The notes under the pieces were generated by a model that had not been told where the DNA came from, did not search any database, and saw only the letters and a program-made list of their open reading frames with translations. A DNA stretch of 64,000 nucleotides from Desulfococcaceae bacterium HSG9 (GTDB lineage Bacteria > Desulfobacterota > Desulfobacteria > Desulfobacterales > JAUCGF01): assembly GCA_030378005.1 (NCBI GenBank), contig JAUCGF010000082.1:1-64000 (forward strand), written 5' to 3'. Made by a program: the position numbers and the translations under genes. Positions 45,844 through 55,136 of the stretch are shown piece by piece; position 1 is the first letter of the stretch, and the number at the start of each line of letters is the position of its first letter.

Positions 45844-47013
45844 TTAATCTCTCCCTAAAATGGTAACATGTCCGTACAGGCCGACACCGCCAATGTTATG
45901 CACCAGACCGATGGCCGGGTCTTTTACCTGAATTTCACCCGCCTCACCGCGCAATTGAAGAACAATTGTTCTGATTTGGGAACCGCCTGTCGCCCCAATC
46001 GGATGTCCTTTGGAAAGCAAACCGCCGTCAATATTCACCGGAATACGGCCCTCTTTGTAAGTTTCTTTAGAGCGAATCAAGGCCGCACCTTCACCCGGCT
46101 TGGCAAATCCTAAATTTTCATACGCCATAATTTCGGCGATTGTGAAACAATCATGAACTTCAGCCACATCAATATCCTGTGGCGTGACACCAGCCATTTT
46201 GTACGCTTGTTGCGCGGATTGTTGAGCGACTATCAGACCATGCAATTGATCACGTCCGGCCATGTTCACCGGAGCCGAAGCCGAACCCAGTCCTTTAATC
46301 CAAATCGGTTTGGAACTCAACGCCTTGGCTTTTTCTTCATTGGCCACAATAATACAGGAACTACCATCCGCATTGGCGCAACAATCGCCGCCTCGCAATG
46401 GCGAAGCCACCGGACCGCCGACAAAGCCTTGGGGTTCTTCAAATTGTTCCATTGTTATTGTTTTACGAAACACGCCTTTTTCATTCAAGGGACCATAAGT
46501 GGCGGCTTTCACGCGCACAGCGGCCAGGTCCTCAAGTGTTGTTCCGTATTTGGCTATATGCGCCTGAGCGTGCATCGCGTAATAGGCCGGCATCATGGTT
46601 CCAAAAGGTGATTCCCATTGAATATCCGCACCGCGCCCCATGCGTTCCTGCGATTCGGCTGAAGACAGTTGCGACATGATTTGAAATCCCAGAACCATGA
46701 CCACATCATGCAGACCGGATTTGACCAATGAATAGGCCAGTTTCAACCCCGTGCTGCTGGAAGCGCACAACGCTTCAGCATAAAACGTGGGTTGCGGATT
46801 CAATCCCAGATATTCGGCAATAACACCGGCCGGCGAACGTTGTTTATCATATTCAGGCGCTGAACACACAACTGTCGCGTCGATAGCGTCAACACCGATT
46901 TCGGCATCTTGCATCGCCTCTTTAAATCCCTCAAAGGCCAGTTCGCGGACAGACCCCGGATAGGTGCGTACAAATTTGCTTTGTCCTACGCCGATAATTC
47001 CGACTTTACTCAT
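45844..47013 (-). CDS. Thiolase-family protein (SCP-x/BbsB-like)
   Basis: The 389 residues show the thiolase fold with the nucleophile Cys in EALCASSSTGLKLAY (near 84), His in VHDCFTIAEIMAYE, and GGLLSKGHPIGATGGSQIR near 345. The usual second active-site Cys is replaced by HNIGGVG, as in thiolases that work with DUF35 partners. Such enzymes cleave or form beta-ketoacyl-CoA. The start at 47013 has an AAGGAT ribosome site seven bases upstream; an earlier ATG at 47034 abuts its own purine run and is less likely. It lies downstream of the ring-opening hydrolase, so it may act on acyl-CoA from benzoyl-CoA degradation. Confidence 0.87.
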   Translation of the reverse strand: MSKVGIIGVGQSKFVRTYPGSVRELAFEGFKEAMQDAEIGVDAIDATVVCSAPEYDKQRSPAGVIAEYLGLNPQPTFYAEALCASSSTGLKLAYSLVKSGLHDVVMVLGFQIMSQLSSAESQERMGRGADIQWESPFGTMMPAYYAMHAQAHIAKYGTTLEDLAAVRVKAATYGPLNEKGVFRKTITMEQFEEPQGFVGGPVASPLRGGDCCANADGSSCIIVANEEKAKALSSKPIWIKGLGSASAPVNMAGRDQLHGLIVAQQSAQQAYKMAGVTPQDIDVAEVHDCFTIAEIMAYENLGFAKPGEGAALIRSKETYKEGRIPVNIDGGLLSKGHPIGATGGSQIRTIVLQLRGEAGEIQVKDPAIGLVHNIGGVGLYGHVTILGRD

Positions 47014-47059
47014 AATTTTATCCTTTTTTGCCATCCTTCATTTGCCGGTTTACAAATTT

Positions 47060-47127
47060 CCGGAGTGCCAAACTTACAGTTTGGCATTCAGTGCCGCTAC
47101 TGCCAAACTATAAGTTTGGCACTCCGG
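47060..47127. repeat. Nested palindrome (17-bp arms) between operon genes
   Basis: Outer arms 47060-47076 and 47111-47127 are exact reverse complements, and inner arms 47078-47086 and 47101-47109 also pair. The core gtgccaaactt/agtttggca matches the palindromes near 48383-48438, which points to one dispersed repeat family. It lies between the hydrolase stop and the thiolase start and may act as an mRNA hairpin. Confidence 0.8.
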
Positions 47128-47175
47128 CTAAAAGTATAAACTACTTATCGGCTATTATGAAGGATACTTTTTTGT

Positions 47176-48315
47176 TTAAGAATCTTTAGGTTGTCCCATG
47201 ACTTCCGCAAACATATCATCATCCCAAAGTTTGGATTGTTCTATATTTTGACGGAATTTTATAAAATCAATCGTATCCTGTCCGGTTATCCTTTTGGTAT
47301 TGAAAGCGCCGAAACCTAAAAACGCTTCTCCGCTCATATTGGCGGCCAGCCAGTGGCGATTGTCATTTTTAGAAATGTCCCAGAAATATTTTTTCTTCTG
47401 ACGGATGCTATCCAAAGATTTCGTAAGACAGCCGGGGAACAGGTTGGCAAATTTCCATATAATCTGATCGGTTTCTTTATCTAACAGTTCAAAATCCGAA
47501 TTGGCTTGATGTTCTCTGACCAGCGCGCGAGCTTCTTTTAAGGCCGCACCTTTTTTAAATTCACCATAAACGATCTCTCCGTCTTCGATAAATTGATCGG
47601 TGTTAATCATGGGATTACGCACCCATTGGTCATCAATTTTTAACACCGGTACAACTTTGCTGATAAGCGTTTTGAATTTCATTTTATAAGCCGACCACAT
47701 TTCACAGGAGATACAGCTCCACATCGCATCTTCAATACCGAGATACCACGGCAGAAAATCAGTGGAACCGCCAACGGCCGCTGAACCATGACGCGGCCCG
47801 GCCTGTCCGAAAATCGCCAAATCCGAAGCCACTGTCAGATCACACGCCATTCCGATTTCCTGGCCGCCAGCCACACGCATCCCGTTGACCCGATTGATAA
47901 CCGGTTTTTTACATGCCAGGATTGAATCGACCATGTGATTGAAAAGCTCCATGTACTGGCCGTATTCGTCGGGGCGATTGCTGTAAAATTCGCTATATTC
48001 CTTGGTATTGCCGCCCGTGCAAAACGAGTAAGGCCCCGTGCCGGTAAACACCACCGCAATGATGCTACGGTCAAGTGAAGCGTTTTCCATACCGGCAATC
48101 ACGCCTTTGACCATGTCGGTTGTATAAGAATTGTACTGTTTCGGATTGTTTAAACGAATATGGGCGACATACAACCCGTCAACTGTTTTGTCGTCAGGAC
48201 CTTTTAAAGGACGTTTTTCAAAAACAACACATGGGGCTTCCGTTCCCCAGTGAGCATCCGTATGTAATGAGTGATCTTTGCGTTCATTGTCCCGCGGCAT
48301 CCATTCTAAAGCCAT
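47176..48315 (-). CDS. oah: 6-oxocyclohex-1-ene-1-carbonyl-CoA hydrolase (Oah/BamA-type)
   Basis: The 379-residue enoyl-CoA hydratase-superfamily protein has the long N-terminus and SFCTGGNTKEYSEFYSNRPDEYGQYMELFN region typical of BamA/Oah. INRVNGMRVAGGQEIGMACDLTVASD and FGQAGPRHGSAAVGGSTDFLPWYLG follow. The enzyme hydrolytically opens the ring of 6-oxocyclohexene-carbonyl-CoA to 3-hydroxypimelyl-CoA in anaerobic aromatic degradation and is the standard marker gene for that pathway. An AAGGAG site precedes the ATG. It lies directly downstream of the dehydrogenase that makes its substrate. Confidence 0.93.
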   Translation of the reverse strand: MALEWMPRDNERKDHSLHTDAHWGTEAPCVVFEKRPLKGPDDKTVDGLYVAHIRLNNPKQYNSYTTDMVKGVIAGMENASLDRSIIAVVFTGTGPYSFCTGGNTKEYSEFYSNRPDEYGQYMELFNHMVDSILACKKPVINRVNGMRVAGGQEIGMACDLTVASDLAIFGQAGPRHGSAAVGGSTDFLPWYLGIEDAMWSCISCEMWSAYKMKFKTLISKVVPVLKIDDQWVRNPMINTDQFIEDGEIVYGEFKKGAALKEARALVREHQANSDFELLDKETDQIIWKFANLFPGCLTKSLDSIRQKKKYFWDISKNDNRHWLAANMSGEAFLGFGAFNTKRITGQDTIDFIKFRQNIEQSKLWDDDMFAEVMGQPKDS

Positions 48316-48382
48316 ATTTTATCTCCTTACTCTAAGTTTGTTGCTGAATTTTTCTTTAGTTTGATTTAATTCGTAAATTTAC

Positions 48383-48438
48383 ATGCAAGCTAAAGCTTGC
48401 ATTCCCTGTTTAACGGCGGAGTGCAAACTTCAGTTTGC
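48383..48438. repeat. Twin short palindromes of the gcaaact family
   Basis: Two hairpins stand 20 bp apart. Arms 48383-48391/48394-48402 pair with a 2-nt loop, and arms 48423-48429/48432-48438 pair with a 2-nt loop. The motif ggagtgcaaactt is shared with the larger palindrome at 47060-47127. They lie between the dehydrogenase and hydrolase genes. Confidence 0.75.
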
Positions 48439-48493
48439 GTGGCCGCATACAGACAGAAATTCTGGGAAAACCCCAATCAAAACGTACAGAATA

Positions 48494-49603
48494 TTAAAAA
48501 TCAGGCGTCAGCACAATACGTTTTGCAGGTGCGCCTTTGCTATGAACCTCTTGAAAAGTTTCAACAATACTGCTCATCGGGCGTGTTTCCACAAAAGCAT
48601 CCAGCTTGACCCGGCCATTTAAAACCATATTTAACACAATCGGATAATATTCGGGCAAACATCCCCAGGTTCCCAAAATATCCGCATCAAAAGCCATCAA
48701 ACGACTGATGGAATATTCCACCTTAGCCATTCCGAAACCGATAATGATCAATTTCCCCACAAAGCTTAACAGGGACAACCCGATCTCTTGTCCGGGCTTG
48801 ACGCCGGTAGCTTCAAAAATTTTCCACCCAAAACCGGGCAAGCCATTGGCTTTACAATACGATTTAAATTCCTTAGCCACTGCCCGGGTGTCCTTATCGG
48901 TAGAATTAATCGTAAAATCAGCACCGTATTGAAGCGCTCTTTCCAAACGTTCGCTGTTAATGTCGATACCGACCACGGTTCCCGCGCCCAACGCTTTAGC
49001 AATCTGACCCATAAATTGTCCGACACCGCCGGCGATACCGATGACAACCACATTATCGCCCGGTTGCAAGTCGGCTCTTTTAGCAGCTTGGTACGGAGTT
49101 GTGCCTGCATCAGCGATTATAGATAGGTGGCTTAATTCAAAATCGCCCCTGTTTTTGATTTCACACAAATCAATGCTGGGAACCGGAATATGGCTTGAGA
49201 AACCGCCATAAATACCGATGCTGTTGCCCGGCATTTTCTGAGAAAGACAGCGATTGCCTCTGCCGGTTTTGCATAAGATACATTTTCGGCAAGGCATAAC
49301 GGCCGGAATAAGGACTTCCTTGCCAATCCAATTTTTATCGCCGGCAACCACAGTGCCGGATATTTCATGCCCCAATGTCAAAGGCGGTTTTGCCACGGTG
49401 GGTACGCCATCATAGAAAAAGCCCAGATCAGTATGGCAAACACCACAGCCCGCGATTTCAACTAAGACCTCATCCGGTTTTAATTCAGGAACGGGAATTT
49501 CGGTTTTTTCGATTTGGCCGGAAGTAACTTCGCCAGTCGCTCTGTTGAGTGAGGTGGGCTGGGTCATTTGCCAAGTAAGGATTGTATCAGGTGCTGCCGC
49601 CAT
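48494..49603 (-). CDS. had: 6-hydroxycyclohex-1-ene-1-carbonyl-CoA dehydrogenase (Had-type)
   Basis: This 369-residue zinc-dependent medium-chain alcohol dehydrogenase shows the catalytic zinc site GCGVCHTDLGFFYDG and GHEISG. The structural zinc cysteines are PCRKCILCKTGRGNRC and the NAD(P) loop is GIAGGVGQFMGQIAKALGAG. The overall sequence, with its N-terminal SLNRATGEVTSGQIEKTEIP and partner gene, fits Had/BamQ, which oxidises the cyclic hydroxy intermediate of benzoyl-CoA degradation to the 6-oxo form. It is the first gene of the minus-strand set; its GGAG site and ATG are clear. Regulation is not visible in the 390 bp upstream. Confidence 0.92.
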   Translation of the reverse strand: MAAAPDTILTWQMTQPTSLNRATGEVTSGQIEKTEIPVPELKPDEVLVEIAGCGVCHTDLGFFYDGVPTVAKPPLTLGHEISGTVVAGDKNWIGKEVLIPAVMPCRKCILCKTGRGNRCLSQKMPGNSIGIYGGFSSHIPVPSIDLCEIKNRGDFELSHLSIIADAGTTPYQAAKRADLQPGDNVVVIGIAGGVGQFMGQIAKALGAGTVVGIDINSERLERALQYGADFTINSTDKDTRAVAKEFKSYCKANGLPGFGWKIFEATGVKPGQEIGLSLLSFVGKLIIIGFGMAKVEYSISRLMAFDADILGTWGCLPEYYPIVLNMVLNGRVKLDAFVETRPMSSIVETFQEVHSKGAPAKRIVLTPDF

Positions 49604-49996
49604 ATTTTATCTCCTTCATGTTAAACAGTATTTTGTAAAATAATTATCAGAAAGCATGATTTTTCATCAGCATATTTAACTCAATAATACCAATTAGCAG
49701 TTAAAATTAACTACATTTTAGCTACAATGTAACTATTTAAGGAAACAAATCACAGATGTCAAGCAAAACTGCAATTATGATTTTAAAAAACAAACTCAGG
49801 ATAGTTTCAAGCGTTATTTTTCCTGGTCCTGCCTTTTTCCGTGTTTTTGAAGCGTAATTAATAGGGGCGCAAATCAAAATGAAAAACGGCGCATCCTTTA
49901 TAATCTTGACCATGAGCGGTTTATATTGTAAGGTATCCGTAGTTCAATTCAAAGTAATAAATCTTAATCCCCTATATATTAACGGAACGTCTCAAT
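49604..49996. other. Divergent intergenic region
   Basis: About 390 bp lie between the divergent Had gene and chemoreceptor gene. The half near Had (49620-49760) is very AT-rich and holds short near-repeats of an attttagctacaatgtaac type that could be regulatory, but no canonical promoter or palindromic operator was convincing. No ORF is supported. Confidence 0.5.
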
Positions 49997-52885
49997 ATGT
50001 TTCAAAACATTAAAATCAGAACAAAACTGCTGGCATCATTTCTGTTCGTCAGTATTATACCCTTTTTACTTTATGGGGCTGTTTCCCTGCATTATTCCTC
50101 TGAGGCCCTTTCAGAGCAAGCTTTCGCAAAACTTGAAGCCGTTCGAGATTTGAAAAAAGCGCAACTGAAAATTTTTTTCAATGAACGTCAGGGGGATATG
50201 GCGATTCTCAGGGAAACTGTAGCCACTCTCAGACAGGCGGCCTTTGAAAAACTGAAAATCGTTCAAGAACTCAAAATAGCACAGATTGAAAGCTATTTCC
50301 AACGATGTGTGAATGACATTACGGTGCTGTCTGAAAATGCTACTGTGGGCGCAGCGTTGGAAACTTACGCTTCATTGCCTGATGCGGATGGCTCAATTGA
50401 TGAATCGGTCTATGACAGTTATGAAAGAATCCGGTTTGGGGCTTCATTTAAACAATTCAAAAAAATTTACGGATATGACGATCTGATGTTGGTTACCAGG
50501 GAAGGGGCCTTGGTTTATTCCTTGAATCGGGAGACCAATCTCGGTAAAAATCTGTTGACAGAACCGCTAAAAGACACCCTGCTCAGTCATACTTTTCAAA
50601 AAGGGCTTAAAAAAGTAACTGTTTCCGATTTCGCCCCCTATCCCCCTTCCGGAAACAAACCGATTTGTTTCATTGCCGCCCCGGTTTCGCTTTTTGATAA
50701 AATCGAAGGCGTACTTATCCTCAAAGTCAATACGAAAAAGATCGATCAGATTGTTCAGCGACGCCAAGGAATGGGCGCGACCGGTGAAACCTATCTGATT
50801 GGCCGATTCAACGACCAAATCAGCCTGCGAAGTGATCGCATTATCAAAACAGGGCAATTCGGAGAAAGCAAAACAGGGGAAGATATCGAAAAGGCCCTTT
50901 CCGGCCAATCCGGTTCAATAGTTAAACTCGGCAGCACCGGAGATATGGAAATTGTCCGGTATGACCCTTTGGAAATCGCGGATTTGGACTGGGCTATGAT
51001 TACAACCAAGAGTTTGGAGGAAATCATTGCGCCCAAACTGATTGGTGAGGATGAAGACTACTTTGCCAAATTTGTCAAGCGATACAACTATGATAATCTG
51101 TTATTGATTCATCCTCTAGGGGATATTTTTTATTCGACTGCCCAAGGTTCGGAATACAGAGCCAACGTAACATTCGGTGAATACTCCGGCTCTGTTCTGG
51201 GATGGTTGGTGCGCGAGGTCATGCTAACCCGCCAATTCGGATTCAGTGATATCGAATCTTATTCAACTGATGACGGACGTCCGGCTATTTTTATGGCTCA
51301 ACCCGTTGTTTTTTATGACCAGGTTGAATTGGTCGCGGTCTTGCGCATTTCTGTGGATGCAATCAATGTAGTTATGAAGGAACGCTCCGGAATGGGGCAG
51401 ACCGGGGAAACCTACCTCGTTGGTAATGACGGGCGGATGCGTTCCGATTCTTTTCGCGATCCTGAACATTATTCTGTGAAAGCCTCTTATGCCGACCCCG
51501 AACGTGGAAGTATCAATACTGACGCCAGCCGGCAAGCGCTTTCCGGAAAAACCGGCCGCCAGCAGATTACAACCTACACAAACCGTAACGTTTTCTCAGC
51601 ATACACTCCGTTAAACGTAGGCGATATCACCTGGGCGTTAATTGCTGAAACAGATGTGGACGAGGCGTTGACCGGTTTAAAACGTCTCAAAATTCTGATG
51701 GCTCAGACAACCGGAATTGCTATTATAGCAATTATTATTGTAGCATTTATGGTGACACGGCGAGTCATCCGACCGGTCAACCGTGTTGTCGGACGGATTA
51801 AAACCATTGCCAAAGGTAAGGGTGACCTTACCTCACGCCTGACAGTCCGTGGCGATGATGAAATGGGCAACCTGGCCAAATGGTTTAACATCTTTGTGGA
51901 AAATGTTCAGGAAATAATAAAAAAAATTGCGGAAAATGCGCAAACATTGACTGACAAATCACCTGTGTTCCTCAAACTTTCCAATCAAATGGCTTCTGAC
52001 GCCGACCGGATGTCGTCAATTTCGGATTCCGTTGCTGCGGCAACAGAAGAAATGTCTTCAAACGTCAACACCATCGCTGCCGCCGCCGAAGAGATGAGTT
52101 TTAATATCAACAATATTTCGAGTACTTCCGAACAAATGTCTCAGAGCATGAATACGGTGGCCGGCGCAATAGAAGAGATGTCCGCATCAATTAACGAAGT
52201 GGCCTCCAATTCACGGCAAAGCGGAACAGTCGCCAATCAGGCGACTGCAATGGCCGATACCGCGACACAGGTGATGCAAGGTTTGGGGGAAGCCGCTCAG
52301 GGTATTGATGATGTAACCCAAATTATCACTCAAATCGCCGAACAAACCAATATGCTCGCCCTTAACGCCACTATTCAAGCGGCTTCAGCAGGCAAAGCCG
52401 GTAAAGGTTTTTCTGTGATTGCCAAAGAAATCAAAGAACTTGCCGTTCAGTCTGCGCAGTCGTCAGCCGATATATCCCGACGGATTGAAACCGTACAAGC
52501 GGAAACGTTGAACGCCGTTACGATCATTGACAATATCTCAAAAATTATTAAAGAGATAAACCGGGCAACCTACGTTGTCAAAGATGCTGTCAAACAACAA
52601 GCTGATACAGTTGATGAGATTTCAGTCAACGCCCGGCAAACTGAGCGGGGTTCAAGCGCTATTACTATGGCTATTGCCGAAGTTGTCCAAAGTGCCGATG
52701 ATATGTCCGAAAATGCAGGCGAAGCCGCCAAAGCATCCACCAAGATAGCTTTCAGCATCAATACGGTTAAACAGGCCGCCGATAAATCCAGTTCCGGTTC
52801 CATGCAGGTGGACAGATTGGGTAAAGACATGATCGCAGTAACGCAACAACTGCAAAAAATTGTAAACAAGTTTAAGATAACTTAA
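49997..52885 (+). CDS. Methyl-accepting chemotaxis protein with duplicated sensor
   Basis: The protein has 962 residues. An N-terminal transmembrane helix (12-33) is followed by a very large periplasmic region (about 35-565) with two related Cache-like halves. Each contains a GMGxTGETYL motif (near 257 and 469). A second membrane span (about 567-588), a HAMP domain (RRVIRPVNRVVGRI, near 590) and a long MCP signalling coiled coil complete the protein. The hairpin tip is QIAEQTNMLALNATIQAASAGKAGKGFSVI. It probably senses a small organic ligand and signals to CheA. The start of the sensor holds an additional tandem duplication (residues about 40-110). It is transcribed divergently from the aromatic-degradation genes. 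Confidence 0.9.
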   Translation: MFQNIKIRTKLLASFLFVSIIPFLLYGAVSLHYSSEALSEQAFAKLEAVRDLKKAQLKIFFNERQGDMAILRETVATLRQAAFEKLKIVQELKIAQIESYFQRCVNDITVLSENATVGAALETYASLPDADGSIDESVYDSYERIRFGASFKQFKKIYGYDDLMLVTREGALVYSLNRETNLGKNLLTEPLKDTLLSHTFQKGLKKVTVSDFAPYPPSGNKPICFIAAPVSLFDKIEGVLILKVNTKKIDQIVQRRQGMGATGETYLIGRFNDQISLRSDRIIKTGQFGESKTGEDIEKALSGQSGSIVKLGSTGDMEIVRYDPLEIADLDWAMITTKSLEEIIAPKLIGEDEDYFAKFVKRYNYDNLLLIHPLGDIFYSTAQGSEYRANVTFGEYSGSVLGWLVREVMLTRQFGFSDIESYSTDDGRPAIFMAQPVVFYDQVELVAVLRISVDAINVVMKERSGMGQTGETYLVGNDGRMRSDSFRDPEHYSVKASYADPERGSINTDASRQALSGKTGRQQITTYTNRNVFSAYTPLNVGDITWALIAETDVDEALTGLKRLKILMAQTTGIAIIAIIIVAFMVTRRVIRPVNRVVGRIKTIAKGKGDLTSRLTVRGDDEMGNLAKWFNIFVENVQEIIKKIAENAQTLTDKSPVFLKLSNQMASDADRMSSISDSVAAATEEMSSNVNTIAAAAEEMSFNINNISSTSEQMSQSMNTVAGAIEEMSASINEVASNSRQSGTVANQATAMADTATQVMQGLGEAAQGIDDVTQIITQIAEQTNMLALNATIQAASAGKAGKGFSVIAKEIKELAVQSAQSSADISRRIETVQAETLNAVTIIDNISKIIKEINRATYVVKDAVKQQADTVDEISVNARQTERGSSAITMAIAEVVQSADDMSENAGEAAKASTKIAFSINTVKQAADKSSSGSMQVDRLGKDMIAVTQQLQKIVNKFKIT

Positions 52886-53040
52886 GTTTCGCACCCTTAT
52901 ATGATAGATAATCAGTGTTGTTTCTTTTATGATACTTTTGCGTCACGATGGCACCCTGGTATATCTTTGGCGCTGAATCGTATTGGAAAATATTGAATTT
53001 TTCTAAATCCGCACCAATTAACGAAAGGAATAAATCAACC

Positions 53041-54762
53041 ATGTCTCAAAAGAAAATGGCTTTGAAACCTTATCTCGAAGCTATCGAAAAATATTGCACG
53101 CAGTTATCTGATAATGAACTGACAAACGTCATCATCAGCCTCGCAAAAGAAATCTCTGTGCGTGAACGTCAAGGTTTTCTTGATAAACTCCATTCTTTTT
53201 CACCTGCTGAAAAGGCGATGCCGGATGAAGAAAGTATCAGAGACACCTTATCAGATCAAATCGAAGCGTTGAAAGAAGATATACAGGAACGTATTGACAG
53301 TATTGAAGATGGTTCATATTGGGATACGATAGATTATGATGATGGTTATTATGATGATGAGGAACCGGATTATATTTCAGAAGAACAGCTCGCAGAACTG
53401 ACAGATTTCTTTGGAGAAGCTGAACAATATTTTCTTGATGACCAGTTGGAATTAGCCCGTGACATTTACCGGCGCTTGTTTGATTTAATGGGTGAATCAG
53501 ATGAATTGGAATACAGTATCTCCGGCTCTTCCGACACTTTTGATCTGAAAGAAACCAGAGCGCGCTATTGCCGGTGCGTTTATGAAACCGCAAAAAAAGA
53601 AGACCGTATTAAAGAGGTTCTCGAAGCGATTCATGTTTACGCTTCTGTAAGTGACAGTGTTTTAATGCTGGAAAAAGAGCGGCGCCCCATGCTTCAAGAT
53701 GTGATTGATTCCAAAACAGGTGATATGCAGAATTGGGATGATTTTTTGAATAAATGGGCCGCCGCTCTCAAGAAAATAAAGACCGACAGAGCCGCTGTTC
53801 TGCTAGCGGAAGCGACCTTTTTTATCAAAGGAGATGAAGGCGTTGCGGACTTGGCGCGCAAATGGGGCAAAGCCCAACCCAGGGGCTACCTGTACCGGAT
53901 TCAAAACCGGATAAAAGAGAAAGATTGGAAAGCGGTGGCGGAAGCATGTCAGGAAGCTTTAAAAATCTTGCCTGACAATTCCTTTAGAGAGCAAGCGGCC
54001 GGTTATCTTGCTCTAACCGGCCGGAATTTAACGGATAAAACGTTTATCCTGCAAGGCAAACGGGAAAAATTTATATCATCTCCGGGTGTGACCAATCTTC
54101 TTGATCTGGCCGATGAGGCCGGCAAACAAGATGTTCGTGCGGCAGAGTTGGAAAACCTTCTGAATATATTCAAGAAGCCTGGAAATTCAGCGTTGACCCA
54201 AAAACCGCTATATACGAAATTTCTTTTGATGACAGGGGATGTTAAAGCCGCATTTAATAACGCTCAAAAAGAAAAAAATGTCGGGTGGTCTTATGGCAAG
54301 GCCGGTCTTGTTTTTGGAAGCACGCTTTACATGGTCTGCGATAAATCCGACAAGGCTGAAACTGTAAAAGGTCTTTTAAAAAAATATGCCGGCACAAGAA
54401 GCGGTTATTCATGGAGCGGTACTCATGATGCAAACCCCGCTATGTATGACGAGATTTTAAAAGGCATAAATCAATGCGATGTCAGTTCCGCGGATAAAAC
54501 AGCATTTTGGGATTGGGCATACAAGATCGGATGCGGCCGAATCGACCATATCGTATCAAATAAATACCGCAAGGCATATCTACGCGCGGCCACCGTTCTT
54601 GGGGCTTTGTCTGAATGTCATATTCTGTTTGACCAAAAAAGCAAGGCTCAAAGCCTTGTAGATACGTTCTATTTCAATAAATACAAGCGTTTTTCGGCAT
54701 TTAAAAGAGAGGTGAAGTCTGTTTTTAAGTCTTCTGGTATTTTAAGAGCTATTCGGCTTTAA
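53041..54762 (+). CDS. Unrecognised helical-repeat protein with acidic linker
   Basis: I do not recognise the family of this 573-residue protein. A helical N-terminus (KPYLEAIEKYCTQLSDNELTNVI) leads to an acid-rich linker with Asp-Tyr clusters near 100-118 (DYDDGYYDDEEPDY). The remainder looks like an alpha-solenoid (AEQYFLDDQLELARDIYRRLF and many similar helical pairs). There is no signal peptide, so it is probably cytoplasmic. Ending with an abundance of Lys/Arg, the C-terminus might bind nucleic acid or a protein partner. The ATG at 53041 follows an AAAGGAA site; the longer frame from 52948 lacks one. The next plus-strand gene is a truncated methyltransferase. Confidence 0.7.
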   Translation: MSQKKMALKPYLEAIEKYCTQLSDNELTNVIISLAKEISVRERQGFLDKLHSFSPAEKAMPDEESIRDTLSDQIEALKEDIQERIDSIEDGSYWDTIDYDDGYYDDEEPDYISEEQLAELTDFFGEAEQYFLDDQLELARDIYRRLFDLMGESDELEYSISGSSDTFDLKETRARYCRCVYETAKKEDRIKEVLEAIHVYASVSDSVLMLEKERRPMLQDVIDSKTGDMQNWDDFLNKWAAALKKIKTDRAAVLLAEATFFIKGDEGVADLARKWGKAQPRGYLYRIQNRIKEKDWKAVAEACQEALKILPDNSFREQAAGYLALTGRNLTDKTFILQGKREKFISSPGVTNLLDLADEAGKQDVRAAELENLLNIFKKPGNSALTQKPLYTKFLLMTGDVKAAFNNAQKEKNVGWSYGKAGLVFGSTLYMVCDKSDKAETVKGLLKKYAGTRSGYSWSGTHDANPAMYDEILKGINQCDVSSADKTAFWDWAYKIGCGRIDHIVSNKYRKAYLRAATVLGALSECHILFDQKSKAQSLVDTFYFNKYKRFSAFKREVKSVFKSSGILRAIRL

Positions 54763-54792
54763 GTTAGGGAATTCCCACGAATACTGATTAAT

Positions 54793-54819
54793 GGTGGGTT
54801 TCGTTGCTCTTCACCCACC
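54793..54819. repeat. Short dispersed hairpin repeat
   Basis: The stem ggtgggt/acccacc, with an internal tcgttgctct-type loop, lies in the gap after the helical-repeat gene. The pattern of a G-rich arm, cgttgctc-like loop and acccaccc arm matches a widely seen class of intergenic bacterial palindromes. It could also act as a transcription terminator, although no T-tract follows it. Confidence 0.55.
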
Positions 54820-54863
54820 CTGCATTTGAAGATTTAAAAAATACCGAAATCAGAGGAGGTATC

Positions 54864-55136
54864 ATGGCACATGTATGCTCATGGCGTTTTGTCCGAACAT
54901 TTGATAATTTTTTCCGGCCGTGGTTCCATAATCCGGAAAAATTGTTCGGGGCTTATGTGAAATCAGGTATGACAGTTCTGGATATCGGGTGTGGGGCGGG
55001 GTTTGCATCCATCGGTCTGGCCAAATTGGTTGGCGATAGAGGGACTGTTGTATCGGCCGATTTGCAGCCCGAAATGTTGGAAATAGTAAAAAAACGCGCC
55101 GAAAAACAAGGGGTCGCCGATTTTACAATATCCTGA
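54864..55136 (+). pseudogene. Truncated SAM methyltransferase
   Basis: An AGAGGAGGT ribosome site precedes the ATG. The frame encodes the first 90 residues of a class I methyltransferase, including VLDIGCGAGFASIGLAKL and VVSADLQPEMLEIVKKRA, and then stops. The remainder of the domain is absent. Directly beyond the break, the opposite strand carries an IS1-like transposase relic, so the gene was probably cut by that insertion. A short product could be made but would not be an active enzyme. Confidence 0.75.

Noticed and set aside
46153-46679. Long plus-strand frames inside the thiolase gene
   Set aside because: They are antisense shadows; the minus strand encodes a clear thiolase with active-site motifs.
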